Notes under the pieces: generated by a model
The model's input: only the letters and a program-made list of their open reading frames with translations
What the model was told of the DNA's origin: nothing
The model's database searches: none
Program-made: the position numbers and the translations under genes
From: Hyphomicrobiaceae bacterium
GTDB lineage: Bacteria; Pseudomonadota; Alphaproteobacteria; Rhizobiales; Hyphomicrobiaceae
Direction of reading: 5' to 3'
Length of the DNA: 64,000 nucleotides
Assembly (NCBI GenBank): GCA_016793635.1
Contig: JAEUMD010000019.1
Span: 147,830 to 211,829, forward strand
In this document: in pieces, positions 37,238-46,114 of the stretch
How the letters are laid out: each line of letters opens with the position of its first letter
Numbering within the stretch: the first letter of the stretch is position 1

Positions 37238-39016
37238 TCAGGTCCGAGATGCCCGCCGACGCTTGTCGCGCGCAATCGGCGTCTCGCTGACGTCGATACG
37301 CAGGATCTTCGCCGCGGCCTCGAGCAGAACCGCCTCGCGCGCCTTGATCGTATCGAAGTCCCAGTTTTGCGCCTCCATCACATCGCGGGCAATCGCCAGC
37401 GTCGCCTCCTGCGTCAGCCCGTTCTTGAGCATATCGCGCTTGGGACCAAAATCGCTGTTGCGGATCTTGGCATTTAGGCGGCACGGCAGGAGCGTCAAGT
37501 TACCGAGACATGCCGTAGCGAGATCCCGCAGCTCCGGGTCTGGAATTAGATTGCGCCAGGAGCTGTTAGCCGGGGGCCGGAGAGGCAGTACGTGTTCGAC
37601 GCTATAGTCCAGCGGGTCCACCCCACGCACACGACCTTCGATGACATCGTTGATCCGCAGCAGGAGCAGCTTGCTGACCTGCTGATTGCGCCGATAGAGA
37701 TCACGCAGGTTATAGGCGGCTGTACGTTGTTCGTCACGGTTGAAGGCAAACACCTCGGCGTCACCTGAAACCGCGGCGCCACTCGCAATCGCCCTGGTAA
37801 TCGCCTGGAACTTTGTCGCACGCCGGCCGCTGCCTTGGCACATGACGCGCAGGAGGTATGCGGTTCGGTCGATGGCGGCGACGAGCGCATGCGCGATCTC
37901 GGGCGACGAATGGTGCATGCGCAGTGTCAGCATTACCGAAGGCATCCATTCGGCGCCGGTCAGTCGGCCGAGATAGTAGAGATTGGCCGCGTAGGGAACT
38001 CCGGCGGCCTCGGCAGACTGGCTTGCCGCAACGATCCCGGCCTGGATGCGGGCGTAAGGGAGAAGCACGTCGCCGACAAACGGCTCCGAGCCGCCGACAT
38101 CTGCCACCAGACCGCGAACGGCCGAGACGATGCGCTGCTCGGGGCGGTCGTAGATCGTGCGCAGATGGCTGAAGAGGGATTCGAAATCACCGCCGACGAG
38201 TCGTTCGGCCTCTTCCCATTGATGCACCGTATCGGCGTCGTCGCCGTCGACGCCCGACAATACCTCGACTTTCAAGATGTCGTTGCGCTGTAGTGGTTTC
38301 CCCCGCTCGTTGATGACCGTGAACAGACGGTGCGCCCGGTCGATTTCGTGCGAGAGGGTAACGACGACGTGGCAATTGCCCATCAGATAGTCGGCGAGCC
38401 GGCGCCGGTCCGCAGGCGCGAGAAGTTCAAGTGCGCTGCAGAACGCATCGCGCACCGCCAGAATTCGCCGCGCGGCCTCCGTCTGCGGCTCTTCCGCTTC
38501 GAAGTCCGCAGCACAGCAGCCCGGCCTCTGCACGTTGCGATTGAAGAACACGCGCTCGCGCCCAGAAAGCACCAGGCGGCTTGGCAGAAATGCGGCGGGC
38601 TGACCGACAGTCTGATCCCGGATGACCGAGGGTACGAGGACGAGCGACGAAATCCGTTCGACGGCGTCGCCATCTCCCTCCAAGGAATCGCGAAGCGCGG
38701 CGAACAGGATCGTCAGAGTTGTCAGGCGCTGCTGACCATCGATGATCTGATATTCGGCCGGACTGCCAACGTGGGTCTCGCCGGTCGGCAGCCCCGTACC
38801 TTCGGAGGCGAGCAAGAGCACCGTGCCGAGAAAATAGTCGGGCTCCGCAAGCTCCGGCGCGTCGAGGCCGGCAGCACTGGCGACATCGTCGAACATCTGG
38901 ATGGCCTGCTCGACCCCCCAGGCATAAGGCCGCTGGAACGGAGGAACACTGAAGACCGAGTTGCTTGCGATGAGCTCACGCAGTGTGAGAGAGGCGACGG
39001 GCAAACGCGCAAACAT
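37238..39016 (-). CDS. DUF262-DUF1524 (GmrSD-type) nuclease
   Basis: 592-aa protein of the type IV restriction-like family. The N-terminal DUF262 ParB-like NTPase domain has VPPFQRPYAWG (residues about 25-35) and IIDGQQRLTTLT. The C-terminal DUF1524 HNH nuclease domain has YSVEHVLPLRPP and LGNLTLLPCRLNAKIRN. Such proteins cleave modified, for example glucosylated-hydroxymethyl, phage DNA. The ATG at 39016 has GGGAG at 6 nt. No partner gene is adjacent, so it appears to be a single-protein system. Confidence 0.88.
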   Translation of the reverse strand: MFARLPVASLTLRELIASNSVFSVPPFQRPYAWGVEQAIQMFDDVASAAGLDAPELAEPDYFLGTVLLLASEGTGLPTGETHVGSPAEYQIIDGQQRLTTLTILFAALRDSLEGDGDAVERISSLVLVPSVIRDQTVGQPAAFLPSRLVLSGRERVFFNRNVQRPGCCAADFEAEEPQTEAARRILAVRDAFCSALELLAPADRRRLADYLMGNCHVVVTLSHEIDRAHRLFTVINERGKPLQRNDILKVEVLSGVDGDDADTVHQWEEAERLVGGDFESLFSHLRTIYDRPEQRIVSAVRGLVADVGGSEPFVGDVLLPYARIQAGIVAASQSAEAAGVPYAANLYYLGRLTGAEWMPSVMLTLRMHHSSPEIAHALVAAIDRTAYLLRVMCQGSGRRATKFQAITRAIASGAAVSGDAEVFAFNRDEQRTAAYNLRDLYRRNQQVSKLLLLRINDVIEGRVRGVDPLDYSVEHVLPLRPPANSSWRNLIPDPELRDLATACLGNLTLLPCRLNAKIRNSDFGPKRDMLKNGLTQEATLAIARDVMEAQNWDFDTIKAREAVLLEAAAKILRIDVSETPIARDKRRRASRT

Positions 39017-39230
39017 GGAAGCTCCCGGCAATTATCACTTTCCGTGGCCGGCCCCAGGAACCGGTCAACGCTGACACGCCGCGACGCGACCCTGCCCCCT
39101 TCGGACGTGGCCCGCGACGCGACCCTCGATGCCAGAAAAGCGGCTCGACAGACCCACTCTTCATTCGTGCGCCGCATCCGTCTATTCCTCCTATCAAATA
39201 ATGCCTGTTTCAGATCGGAGACAATGCCCC

Positions 39231-39626
39231 ATGACGTCGGACTGTTGCCGGATTGACGACCGCGCGATCTATAAAATTACTGGTGTTGCGGAATGGCGGG
39301 ATGCCGAGGCTGGCGGGATCTACCGTGGCTCCGCCGACGACCTGCGCGACGGCTTCATCCACTTTTCGACCGCCACCCAGCTCGATGTCACCGCACGCAA
39401 GTACTACACGGGCCGACCTGATCTACTGCTGATCGCCTTCGATCCGGCGACGCTTGGACCGCTGCTCAAATGGGAACCTTCACGCGGCGGCGCGCTGTTT
39501 CCGCATCTCTACACCCCACTCGAGACGAAACTGGCCACCTGGGTCCGCCCGCTGTCGCTCGATAGCGAAGGCGTGCCGCGGATCAGCGCGGCACTGAACG
39601 GCGCAACCGAGAGAAAGGACGCCTGA
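39231..39626 (+). CDS. DUF952-family protein
   Basis: 131 aa. Matches the DUF952 family: IYKITGVAEWRDAEAGGIYRGS, DGFIHFSTATQLDVTA, and PHLYTPLETKLATWVRPL. The function of the family is unknown. GGAG lies 10 nt before the ATG. The stop codon is followed after one base by the pyrD ATG, so the two genes are translationally coupled. Confidence 0.85.
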   Translation: MTSDCCRIDDRAIYKITGVAEWRDAEAGGIYRGSADDLRDGFIHFSTATQLDVTARKYYTGRPDLLLIAFDPATLGPLLKWEPSRGGALFPHLYTPLETKLATWVRPLSLDSEGVPRISAALNGATERKDA

Positions 39627-39627
39627 C

Positions 39628-40701
39628 ATGAGCCTGTTCTCGCTTGCCCGGCCGGTGCTTTTCGCGCTGGCGCCGGAGGATGCCCACGAGCTGACACTCA
39701 AATCACTGGAGCGCGGCATCTACCGGCGCGACAATCGCACCGATCCGCCATCGCTTGCCGTCACTGTCGGTGGCCTGAAGTTCCCGAACCCTGTCGGCAT
39801 CGCCGCCGGCTTCGACAAGGACGCGCGCGTACCAGACGCGGTACTCGGTCTCGGCTGCGGATTTGCCGAGATCGGCACGGTGACGCCGCTGCCGCAGGCA
39901 GGTAATCCGCGCCCGCGCGTGTTCCGCCTGCTCGAGGACAACGCCGTAGTCAATCGTCTCGGCTTCAACAACCAGGGCCACGCGGCAGCGAAGGCGCGCC
40001 TCGCGGCACGCCGCCCGGCCGGCATCGTCGGCGTCAACATCGGTGCCAACAAGGATGCGAGCGACCGCACGGGCGATTATGTGCGCGGCCTCGAAACGTT
40101 CTACGATTTGGCAAGCTACTTCACGATCAACATCTCCTCGCCCAACACGCCCGGTCTGCGCGACCTCCAGGCGCCTGCGGCGCTCGACGAGTTGCTCGGC
40201 CGCGTGATGGCGGCGCGCGATCGGAAGATCTCGGCGGGCGGTACGAGACGGCCCGTGTTCGTCAAGGTGGCGCCGGACGTAGCCATCGAAGATATTCCAG
40301 CCATCGCCGACCGCATCGCGGCACATGGTGTCGATGCCCTCGCGGTCTCGAACACGACACTTGCGCGCACCGGGCTCAGTTCTCCTCACGCTGCGGAGGC
40401 GGGTGGCCTTTCGGGGCGACCGCTATTCGCGCGCTCGACAGCGATGCTGGCGCGGTTCCATCAAGCGCTCGGCGGGCGCGTGCCGCTGATCGGTATCGGC
40501 GGGATCGACAGCGGCGAGACGGCGCTGGCCAAGATCGAGGCGGGTGCGCGGCTCATTCAGCTCTACACGGGGCTGATCTACGAAGGCCCCGAGCTGATCG
40601 GCCGCATCAAAAACCACCTCGCCGCCGCGGTGCGCCAAGCGGGTGTCGGGAGCATAGCCGACCTCACCGGGCGCAAAGCCGCGGAATGGGCGCAACGCTG
40701 A
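39628..40701 (+). CDS. pyrD: dihydroorotate dehydrogenase (quinone)
   Basis: Class 2, membrane-associated enzyme oxidising dihydroorotate to orotate with quinone. The N-terminal helix LFALAPEDAHELTLKSLE is the quinone-tunnel extension. FMN-domain motifs are GIAAGFDKDARVPDAV, TPLPQAGNPRPRVFRL, NISSPNTPGLRDLQ (Ser in the class 2 active site) and GIGGIDSGETALAKI. At 357 aa it is full length. It follows a DUF952 gene, a common arrangement in this order. Confidence 0.96.
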   Translation: MSLFSLARPVLFALAPEDAHELTLKSLERGIYRRDNRTDPPSLAVTVGGLKFPNPVGIAAGFDKDARVPDAVLGLGCGFAEIGTVTPLPQAGNPRPRVFRLLEDNAVVNRLGFNNQGHAAAKARLAARRPAGIVGVNIGANKDASDRTGDYVRGLETFYDLASYFTINISSPNTPGLRDLQAPAALDELLGRVMAARDRKISAGGTRRPVFVKVAPDVAIEDIPAIADRIAAHGVDALAVSNTTLARTGLSSPHAAEAGGLSGRPLFARSTAMLARFHQALGGRVPLIGIGGIDSGETALAKIEAGARLIQLYTGLIYEGPELIGRIKNHLAAAVRQAGVGSIADLTGRKAAEWAQR

Positions 40702-40740
40702 CGGCGCGCCTCGGCAGGAACGTGCGTCAAGAGTCCCGCA

Positions 40741-41037
40741 TCAGGCGTCGGGGCCGGGCCGGCTGTCTCGGTCGCGCTGGCCGACGAACCCGAACAACCG
40801 GGCAAGAAGCCACACCGGCACGACAACCATCGCGCCGAGCAGCAGATACTGGAGCACCCAATCGATCGAGTTGAGACCGAGATAGTAGATGCGGCTGATC
40901 AGCATCTCCAGCTGGTAGAGAAAATTGTGCGGCGTGAAACCGAGCGCGGACAGCACCACGCCGACCACCACCGAAATCAGGATGAGGCGAACGACGACGC
41001 CGAACGGGTTACCGCCGAAGATGCTGTTCCGATCCAT
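40741..41037 (-). CDS. DUF6460-like small membrane protein
   Basis: 98 aa with two hydrophobic helices (VVVRLILISVVVGVVLSALGF and LQYLLLGAMVVVPVWLLARLF). The sequence NPFGVVVRLILIS...FTPHNFLYQLEM fits the DUF6460 family of alphaproteobacteria. Function unknown. It converges with pyrD. Confidence 0.7.
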   Translation of the reverse strand: MDRNSIFGGNPFGVVVRLILISVVVGVVLSALGFTPHNFLYQLEMLISRIYYLGLNSIDWVLQYLLLGAMVVVPVWLLARLFGFVGQRDRDSRPGPDA

Positions 41038-41142
41038 TCCGAGGCTCCCGCGCTCCGCTGCCGTCCACGGCCCCGAAAAGTGGCCCGCAGACACGCTATA
41101 CGTGCTCTCGCTGCCGCCGCCAATCAAGTGGTGCGGGGGCCG

Positions 41143-41835
41143 TCATACGATCCGGCCATCGACGATGCGAACTTGACGGTCCGCGCGCTCGGCCAGCGCC
41201 ATGTCGTGCGTGACCATGACGATGGCGCGACCGGTTTCGTCGACGAGACGGCGAAAGATCTCGAGCACCTGCTCGCTCGACGCCGTATCGAGGTTTCCGG
41301 TCGGCTCGTCGGCGAGGATCACATGCGGCTCGTTGGCGAGTGCGCGGGCAATGGCGACCCGCTGGCGCTGTCCGCCCGAAAGCTGGCCCGGCTTCTTGTG
41401 GGTATGTCCGGCGAGTCCCAGCGACGCGAGCAGCGCCTGCGCGCGCTCTTCCATCGCCGCGTCATCCAGCCTGCCAAGCGCGCGCATCGGCAGCAGCACA
41501 TTGCCGAGCGCCGTGAACTCGGGCAGCAGAAAGTGGAACTGGAAGACGAAACCGAGCGTCGATAGCCTCAAGTGCGCCCGCGCCGCCTCGTCGAGACCGT
41601 TGACCGAGTTGCCCTGCACGCGGATATCACCCTCAGTCGGGACGTCGAGCAGGCCGAGCAGATAGAGCAGCGAGCTTTTCCCCGATCCCGACGGCCCGGT
41701 GATCGCGATGAACTCGCCGCTGCCGACCTCGAGATGAATGTCGCGCACCAGCGTCGTCAGGACACCGTCGCCGATCTCCTTGGTCACGCCGTCGAGTTCG
41801 ATGAGAGGCTTCTTCGCCGCAACTGGCTCCATCAT
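41143..41835 (-). CDS. ABC transporter ATP-binding protein (MacB/LolD type)
   Basis: 230-aa ATPase with Walker A GPSGSGKSS, Q-loop VFQFHFLLPEF, signature LSGGQRQRVAIARAL and Walker B VILADEPTGNLDT. It resembles the LolD/MacB subfamily, which powers mechanotransmission rather than transmembrane transport. Start overlaps the stop of the permease gene. Last of a three-gene operon: adaptor, permease, ATPase. Confidence 0.93.
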   Translation of the reverse strand: MMEPVAAKKPLIELDGVTKEIGDGVLTTLVRDIHLEVGSGEFIAITGPSGSGKSSLLYLLGLLDVPTEGDIRVQGNSVNGLDEAARAHLRLSTLGFVFQFHFLLPEFTALGNVLLPMRALGRLDDAAMEERAQALLASLGLAGHTHKKPGQLSGGQRQRVAIARALANEPHVILADEPTGNLDTASSEQVLEIFRRLVDETGRAIVMVTHDMALAERADRQVRIVDGRIV

Positions 41836-43067
41836 GACGCCCCGCGAATGATCTCGACGGGATGCATGCGCGCCGCCTTGCGTGCCGGCAGGTATCCGGC
41901 GACGGCGGACGCCGTCAACGCCACGCCTGCGGCCAGCAGATAATGGTTCGGCGTGAAATAGAGCGGCAGATGCGTCGCGTCCATGAACGGGCTCTTGAAC
42001 TCGATCATGCCGAGCAGCAGGCAGAGTGTATAGCCGAGCGCCCAGCCGGCGAGCGTGCCCGCGACTCCGATCAGGAGGGCTTCGATGAGAAAGATGCGCC
42101 GCACCGTCTTCTCGGTGAAGCCCAAGGACTTCAGGATGGCGATGTCGCGCGTCTTCTCGTGGGTGATGGTCGAGATGATATTGTAGGTGCCGAACGATGC
42201 GACCAGAAGGATCGCGCCGACCACCGTGTACATGATGAAGTTCCGGATTTCGAAGGCGGAGAGCAAATCCTCGTTGGCCTCCTGCCACGACACGGACTTG
42301 TACCCGGTTTGCGCTTCGATGCGGTTCGCCACCGTCATCGCCTGCATGATGTTGGCGACGCGGATGCGCATCGCGTTGATGAGCCCGGTCTGACCGGCGA
42401 GAATCTGCGCGGTCTTGATCAGCGTGAACGCCTGGGTCTCGTCGTTCTGGCTGACCCCGGAGTGGAACAGTGCGACCACTGTGCACGAAAGCACCTCGCC
42501 GCGCCCCGAAACGACGGCGATGGTATTGCCGATGCGCGCCCCGATCTTGGCCGCGAGCTTGTCACCCAGGATGATGGCGTTCGAAGACTTGTAGAGCGAA
42601 TCGAGTGTGCCGCCGCGGATCTGCGTGGCGAGCTTCGACACTTCACGCTCGCGCTTGGGATCGACGCCGGTGACGCTCGCTGCCGTGTCCCGGCCGGCAT
42701 AGCGGATCACCGCACGCGACTGCACGGACGGCGCCACCGCGCCATCGAGCCAGCCTTCGAGCGACGACATGATTGCGAATGGATTCTTGATGCCGGGCCG
42801 TATCACCGGCGTCCTCAACCCCGAGAACGCGACGACGTCGTAGGCATCTTCGGCCGGTTGCCGTGGCGGACTGCGGCGCTCGTCGCTCATGGTGATGTGC
42901 GGCAGGCTATCGACGAGCTGCGTAACGAAATCGCGTTGCGAGCCCTCCATGAGCGAAGCCATCATGACCGAGAAGCCGACGCCCATGGCGACACCGAGCA
43001 TTCCGACCAGCGTCTGGCGCATGCGCGAGACGACGTGGGTCCAGGCAATGTCGAGCACCAGTTTCAT
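41832..43067 (-). CDS. FtsX/MacB-type ABC permease
   Basis: 411-aa permease with an N-terminal helix, a large periplasmic domain (about residues 45-270) and three C-terminal helices in the FtsX domain (NFIMYTVVGAILLVASFGTYNIIST, ILKSLGFTEKTVRRIFLIEALLIG). This is the LolC/MacB topology. It overlaps both neighbours by 4 bp. With the adaptor upstream, the module fits a tripartite efflux or lipoprotein-handling machine; the substrate is unknown. Confidence 0.9.
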   Translation of the reverse strand: MKLVLDIAWTHVVSRMRQTLVGMLGVAMGVGFSVMMASLMEGSQRDFVTQLVDSLPHITMSDERRSPPRQPAEDAYDVVAFSGLRTPVIRPGIKNPFAIMSSLEGWLDGAVAPSVQSRAVIRYAGRDTAASVTGVDPKREREVSKLATQIRGGTLDSLYKSSNAIILGDKLAAKIGARIGNTIAVVSGRGEVLSCTVVALFHSGVSQNDETQAFTLIKTAQILAGQTGLINAMRIRVANIMQAMTVANRIEAQTGYKSVSWQEANEDLLSAFEIRNFIMYTVVGAILLVASFGTYNIISTITHEKTRDIAILKSLGFTEKTVRRIFLIEALLIGVAGTLAGWALGYTLCLLLGMIEFKSPFMDATHLPLYFTPNHYLLAAGVALTASAVAGYLPARKAARMHPVEIIRGAS

Positions 43068-44203
43068 GGCTTGCCTGCCGCGCTGGTGCGGACGCTCGTT
43101 CCGTCCTTGATGTCCTTCGCGAAGGGCGAAACGACGACCTCGCCTGCCTTGAGCCCACTGCGGATCTCGACTGAACCGGCACCGCGCACGCCGACTTCGA
43201 CCGGGCGCACGCGGGCGCGATCATCCTCGACCACGAGCAGCTTGTGATCGCCGAGCGCCTCGGCGGGCACCAGCACGCTATCCTTCACCTCTGTGATGAC
43301 GATGTTCGCTTCGACGCTCATGCCGATTTTCAGCGGGGTATCGTCCGGCAAACCGATGTAGACGCGGAACGTCTTTGTCTGAGGATCGCCCTTCGGCGTG
43401 ATGCGTAGCACCTGTCCCGTGAGTGGCGCGCCGACACTGCCTTCGTGACGCAGCAGCGCCTGCTGTCCCTTCTGGACCTTCAGGATATCGTCCTCGTTGA
43501 CCTCCGCCACGATCTGCAGCGGCCGCGGCTGGCCAACCCAGATGAGCGTGTCGTCCGCCCCGGTTCCGGCGATCTCTCCCACCTCGCCGTCGCGACGCAG
43601 AACGACGCCATCCATCGGCGACTTGAGCGCGAGGTCGGCGATGCGGTCTTTGAGTGCGTTGACGCGCGCCTCCTGCTCGCTCACCTGTGTCAACTTCTCG
43701 TCGAGCGAAGCGCGCGTGGCGATGTTGCGCTCGACCAGCGTTGCCAGCCTATCGGAATCGGCCTTGACGCGCTTCAGGCGCGCTTCGAGCTCCGTCAGTT
43801 GCGCCTGCTCCTCGGCGTCGTCGAGGCGAACGAGGACTTCACCCTTCTTCACTTCCTTGCCTTCGCACTTGCAGATGTCCTCGATCCGCTTACGCAGAAG
43901 CGACGTCACCTTCGCCCAGACGACAGGCTCCACAACACCCGTGGCATAGACGACCTCGGCGGCGGAGCCCTTGCGGGCAACGACCGTCTGCACCGCACGT
44001 CCACGCCCATAGAGCTGCACGGCGGCCAGCGCGACGAGTGCTGCCGCGACGATCAGGGCAGGACGCTTGAAATCGAACCCTGCAGCCAAGGATTTTCCCT
44101 TCACGTTCGATGCTCCCGCGACGAGCCCCTCTCTGCTCTTCCGGTGCAGACCGGCGAACAGCCGCGCCAACGCGTTCGACGCTTTCGAAAGTTTATCATT
44201 CAT
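43064..44203 (-). CDS. periplasmic adaptor protein (MacA/HlyD type)
   Basis: 379-aa membrane-fusion protein. An N-terminal anchor helix (PALIVAAALVALAAVQLYG) is followed by a split lipoyl domain (DICKCEGKEVKKGEVLVRLDD and LKSPMDGVVLRRDGEVGEIAG) interrupted by a coiled-coil hairpin (about residues 130-195). A beta-barrel and C-terminal membrane-proximal domain follow. Two Cys in ICKCEG are unusual for the family. First gene of the ABC operon, 107 bp downstream of the rtcR stop on the same strand. Confidence 0.9.
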   Translation of the reverse strand: MNDKLSKASNALARLFAGLHRKSREGLVAGASNVKGKSLAAGFDFKRPALIVAAALVALAAVQLYGRGRAVQTVVARKGSAAEVVYATGVVEPVVWAKVTSLLRKRIEDICKCEGKEVKKGEVLVRLDDAEEQAQLTELEARLKRVKADSDRLATLVERNIATRASLDEKLTQVSEQEARVNALKDRIADLALKSPMDGVVLRRDGEVGEIAGTGADDTLIWVGQPRPLQIVAEVNEDDILKVQKGQQALLRHEGSVGAPLTGQVLRITPKGDPQTKTFRVYIGLPDDTPLKIGMSVEANIVITEVKDSVLVPAEALGDHKLLVVEDDRARVRPVEVGVRGAGSVEIRSGLKAGEVVVSPFAKDIKDGTSVRTSAAGKP

Positions 44204-44310
44204 GCGCCAATCTCACCGCCCGCGCGACAACTTGCTCTGGAGAGGCACTGCCCGCCGCAGACTACCCTGCCCTTGCGTCACCATCATAGGCGGCAGATCA
44301 TCCGGCACGA

Positions 44311-45921
44311 TCAACTCGCGGAATCGTTAACGACGTCGCCCCATGTCAGCTTGAACCGAGCCAGGTATTTTTTGAGCCGGTCGGCGTCGTTGACCGAGAT
44401 CCGCCGTGCTCGCGACGCAGCGAACAATCGGCGACCGGCATCGCTGAGCGAGCGACTATCGCGGCAGATCCTGACGACCGCGGCGAGTTGGATACGGTCG
44501 AACAGGTCGATCGACGCGAGCCCCTCTTCACCGAGCAGACGTTCGAGCAGCGCGGCATCTCCCGCCCCATCCGCCTCGTCCTTCCGCCAGCGGGTCTTGA
44601 GCCGATCAATTTCCTCGGTGACGAGTTCCTCGTCGATGCGCCCGGAAACGGCAAGCGTCGACATACGCGTGACCGACGCTCCGAGATCGCGAAAATTCGC
44701 GGGCCACGCCGCCTCGCTGCTCGTTGCAAACTTGAGATAGGCTTCACGCGCCTCCCGGTTGAACGTCACCTTGTCACCGCTCGCGATCTGGAACCGGTCA
44801 AGCTCGAAATCCAGATTGGGCGCGATGTCCTCACGGCGCTCGGCGAGGCCGGGCAGAGAGAACGTCCACAGATCGAGCCGCGCCAGGAGGTCTTCGCGGA
44901 ACCGCCCTCCCGCGACAGCTTCGCCGAGATGGCGATTGGTGCCGGCGATGAGCTGGAAATCACTTTCCGCCTCTCTGTCGGCGCCAACGGGCAGAAAGCG
45001 CTTCTCCTCGATGGCCCTCAGAATCATCGCCTGCTCGTCGAGCCCCAGCTCGCCGATTTCATCGAGAAACAGCATGCCGCCATGCGCCGCCCTCAGCAGG
45101 CCCGGCCGGTCCGAGACGGCGCCCGTGAACGCGCCCTTCACGTGCCCGAACAACGTCGACATAGCGGCATCGCCGCGCAGGGTCGCGCAGTTGACTTCGA
45201 CGAACGGCCCCCTGATCTGGCGGCGCGCCTGTTTCAGCTCGAAGATGCGGCGCGCGAGTTGCGATTTTCCGGCCCCCGTCGGCCCGGTGATGAGGATCGG
45301 CGCCTTGGACCTGATCGCCACACTCTCGATGCGGTCGATCATGCGATTGAAAGCGGCGTTGCGGGTCTCGATGCCCGACTTCAGGAACGACGCGGCTTCC
45401 TTCTGCTCGGCGCGAAAGCGCGTCGCGATCTTGTCGTAGCGCGAAAGGTCGAGATCGATGATGCCATAGCCGCCCGGCTGCGCGTCCTTCCAGCGTTTGG
45501 GCGGCGTCAGTTGCAGTAGGCGTGCAGGGATCGCGCGCGCTTCGGCCAGCAGGAACCAGCAGATCTGCGCGACGTGCGTGCCCGTGGTGATGTTGACGAG
45601 ATAGTCCTCCGCCTCCGCATCGAAGGAGTACCCGCGCGCGAAATCGGCGAGTGCGCCATAGACTTCCTCGAAATCCCACGGGTCCTTGAAATCGACGACG
45701 CTGCGGCGGACTTCCGTCTCCGGCGAAACCTGCCGCACGTCCTTCTCGACCCGAACGGCGAGCGCCATGTGTTCGCGCCCGTGCAGCAGCTCCAAACGGG
45801 ATATCAGCAGATCGTCGTGCTGGCAGAGCGATACCGTCGGCCGCCAGCGCTGCCAGCGGTCGGGGTTCTTGCCCTGATCGAGCGTCGAGCCGAGGAAACC
45901 GATGACGACGCGAGGTTTCAT
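44311..45921 (-). CDS. rtcR: RtcR, CARF-domain sigma-54 activator of RNA repair
   Basis: 536-aa transcription activator. The N-terminal CARF (CRISPR-associated Rossmann) domain spans about residues 1-165, with VVIGFLGSTLD and the ligand-loop NITTGTH at 110-116. The AAA+ domain has Walker A GPTGAGKS (213-220), the sigma-54-contacting GAFTGA (263-268) and Walker B MLFLDE. The C-terminal part is helical and DNA-binding. In studied bacteria RtcR is activated by damaged tRNA or terminal-phosphate RNA sensed through CARF. It is divergent from rsr, whose sigma-54 promoter it should open. The ATG at 45921 starts the CARF strand. Confidence 0.95.
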   Translation of the reverse strand: MKPRVVIGFLGSTLDQGKNPDRWQRWRPTVSLCQHDDLLISRLELLHGREHMALAVRVEKDVRQVSPETEVRRSVVDFKDPWDFEEVYGALADFARGYSFDAEAEDYLVNITTGTHVAQICWFLLAEARAIPARLLQLTPPKRWKDAQPGGYGIIDLDLSRYDKIATRFRAEQKEAASFLKSGIETRNAAFNRMIDRIESVAIRSKAPILITGPTGAGKSQLARRIFELKQARRQIRGPFVEVNCATLRGDAAMSTLFGHVKGAFTGAVSDRPGLLRAAHGGMLFLDEIGELGLDEQAMILRAIEEKRFLPVGADREAESDFQLIAGTNRHLGEAVAGGRFREDLLARLDLWTFSLPGLAERREDIAPNLDFELDRFQIASGDKVTFNREAREAYLKFATSSEAAWPANFRDLGASVTRMSTLAVSGRIDEELVTEEIDRLKTRWRKDEADGAGDAALLERLLGEEGLASIDLFDRIQLAAVVRICRDSRSLSDAGRRLFAASRARRISVNDADRLKKYLARFKLTWGDVVNDSAS

Positions 45922-46003
45922 GAGACAACTTATATGCCAATATAAATTACGATACAATGGGATTGCCCAATCGCAACCCAACTTTGCGCCAAGGTGGACT
46001 TGA

Positions 46004-46034
46004 AGAACGTTTTATAGCGCCATTTCAACGTTCT
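46004..46034. promoter_or_regulatory. candidate RtcR upstream activating sequence
   Basis: Inverted repeat AGAACGTT (46004-46011) and AACGTTCT (46027-46034) lies 30 bp upstream of the sigma-54 promoter. A second palindrome, TTATATGCCAATATAA (45930-45945), lies just upstream of the rtcR start and may be its own promoter or operator. Confidence 0.5.
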
Positions 46035-46063
46035 ATTCGTCAACCGCCGTGACGCACGAGTGG

Positions 46064-46079
46064 TGGCACGCGGGCTGCA
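46064..46079 (+). promoter_or_regulatory. sigma-54 promoter of the rsr-rtcBA operon
   Basis: TGGCACGCGGGCTGCA matches the -24/-12 consensus TGGCACG-N4-TTGCW with one mismatch and the correct GG-to-GC spacing. It lies 36 bp before the rsr ATG, downstream of the candidate RtcR site. Confidence 0.85.
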
Positions 46080-46114
46080 ATGCTCATCACATCCAAAGAG
46101 AGGATGTGAGTGTC

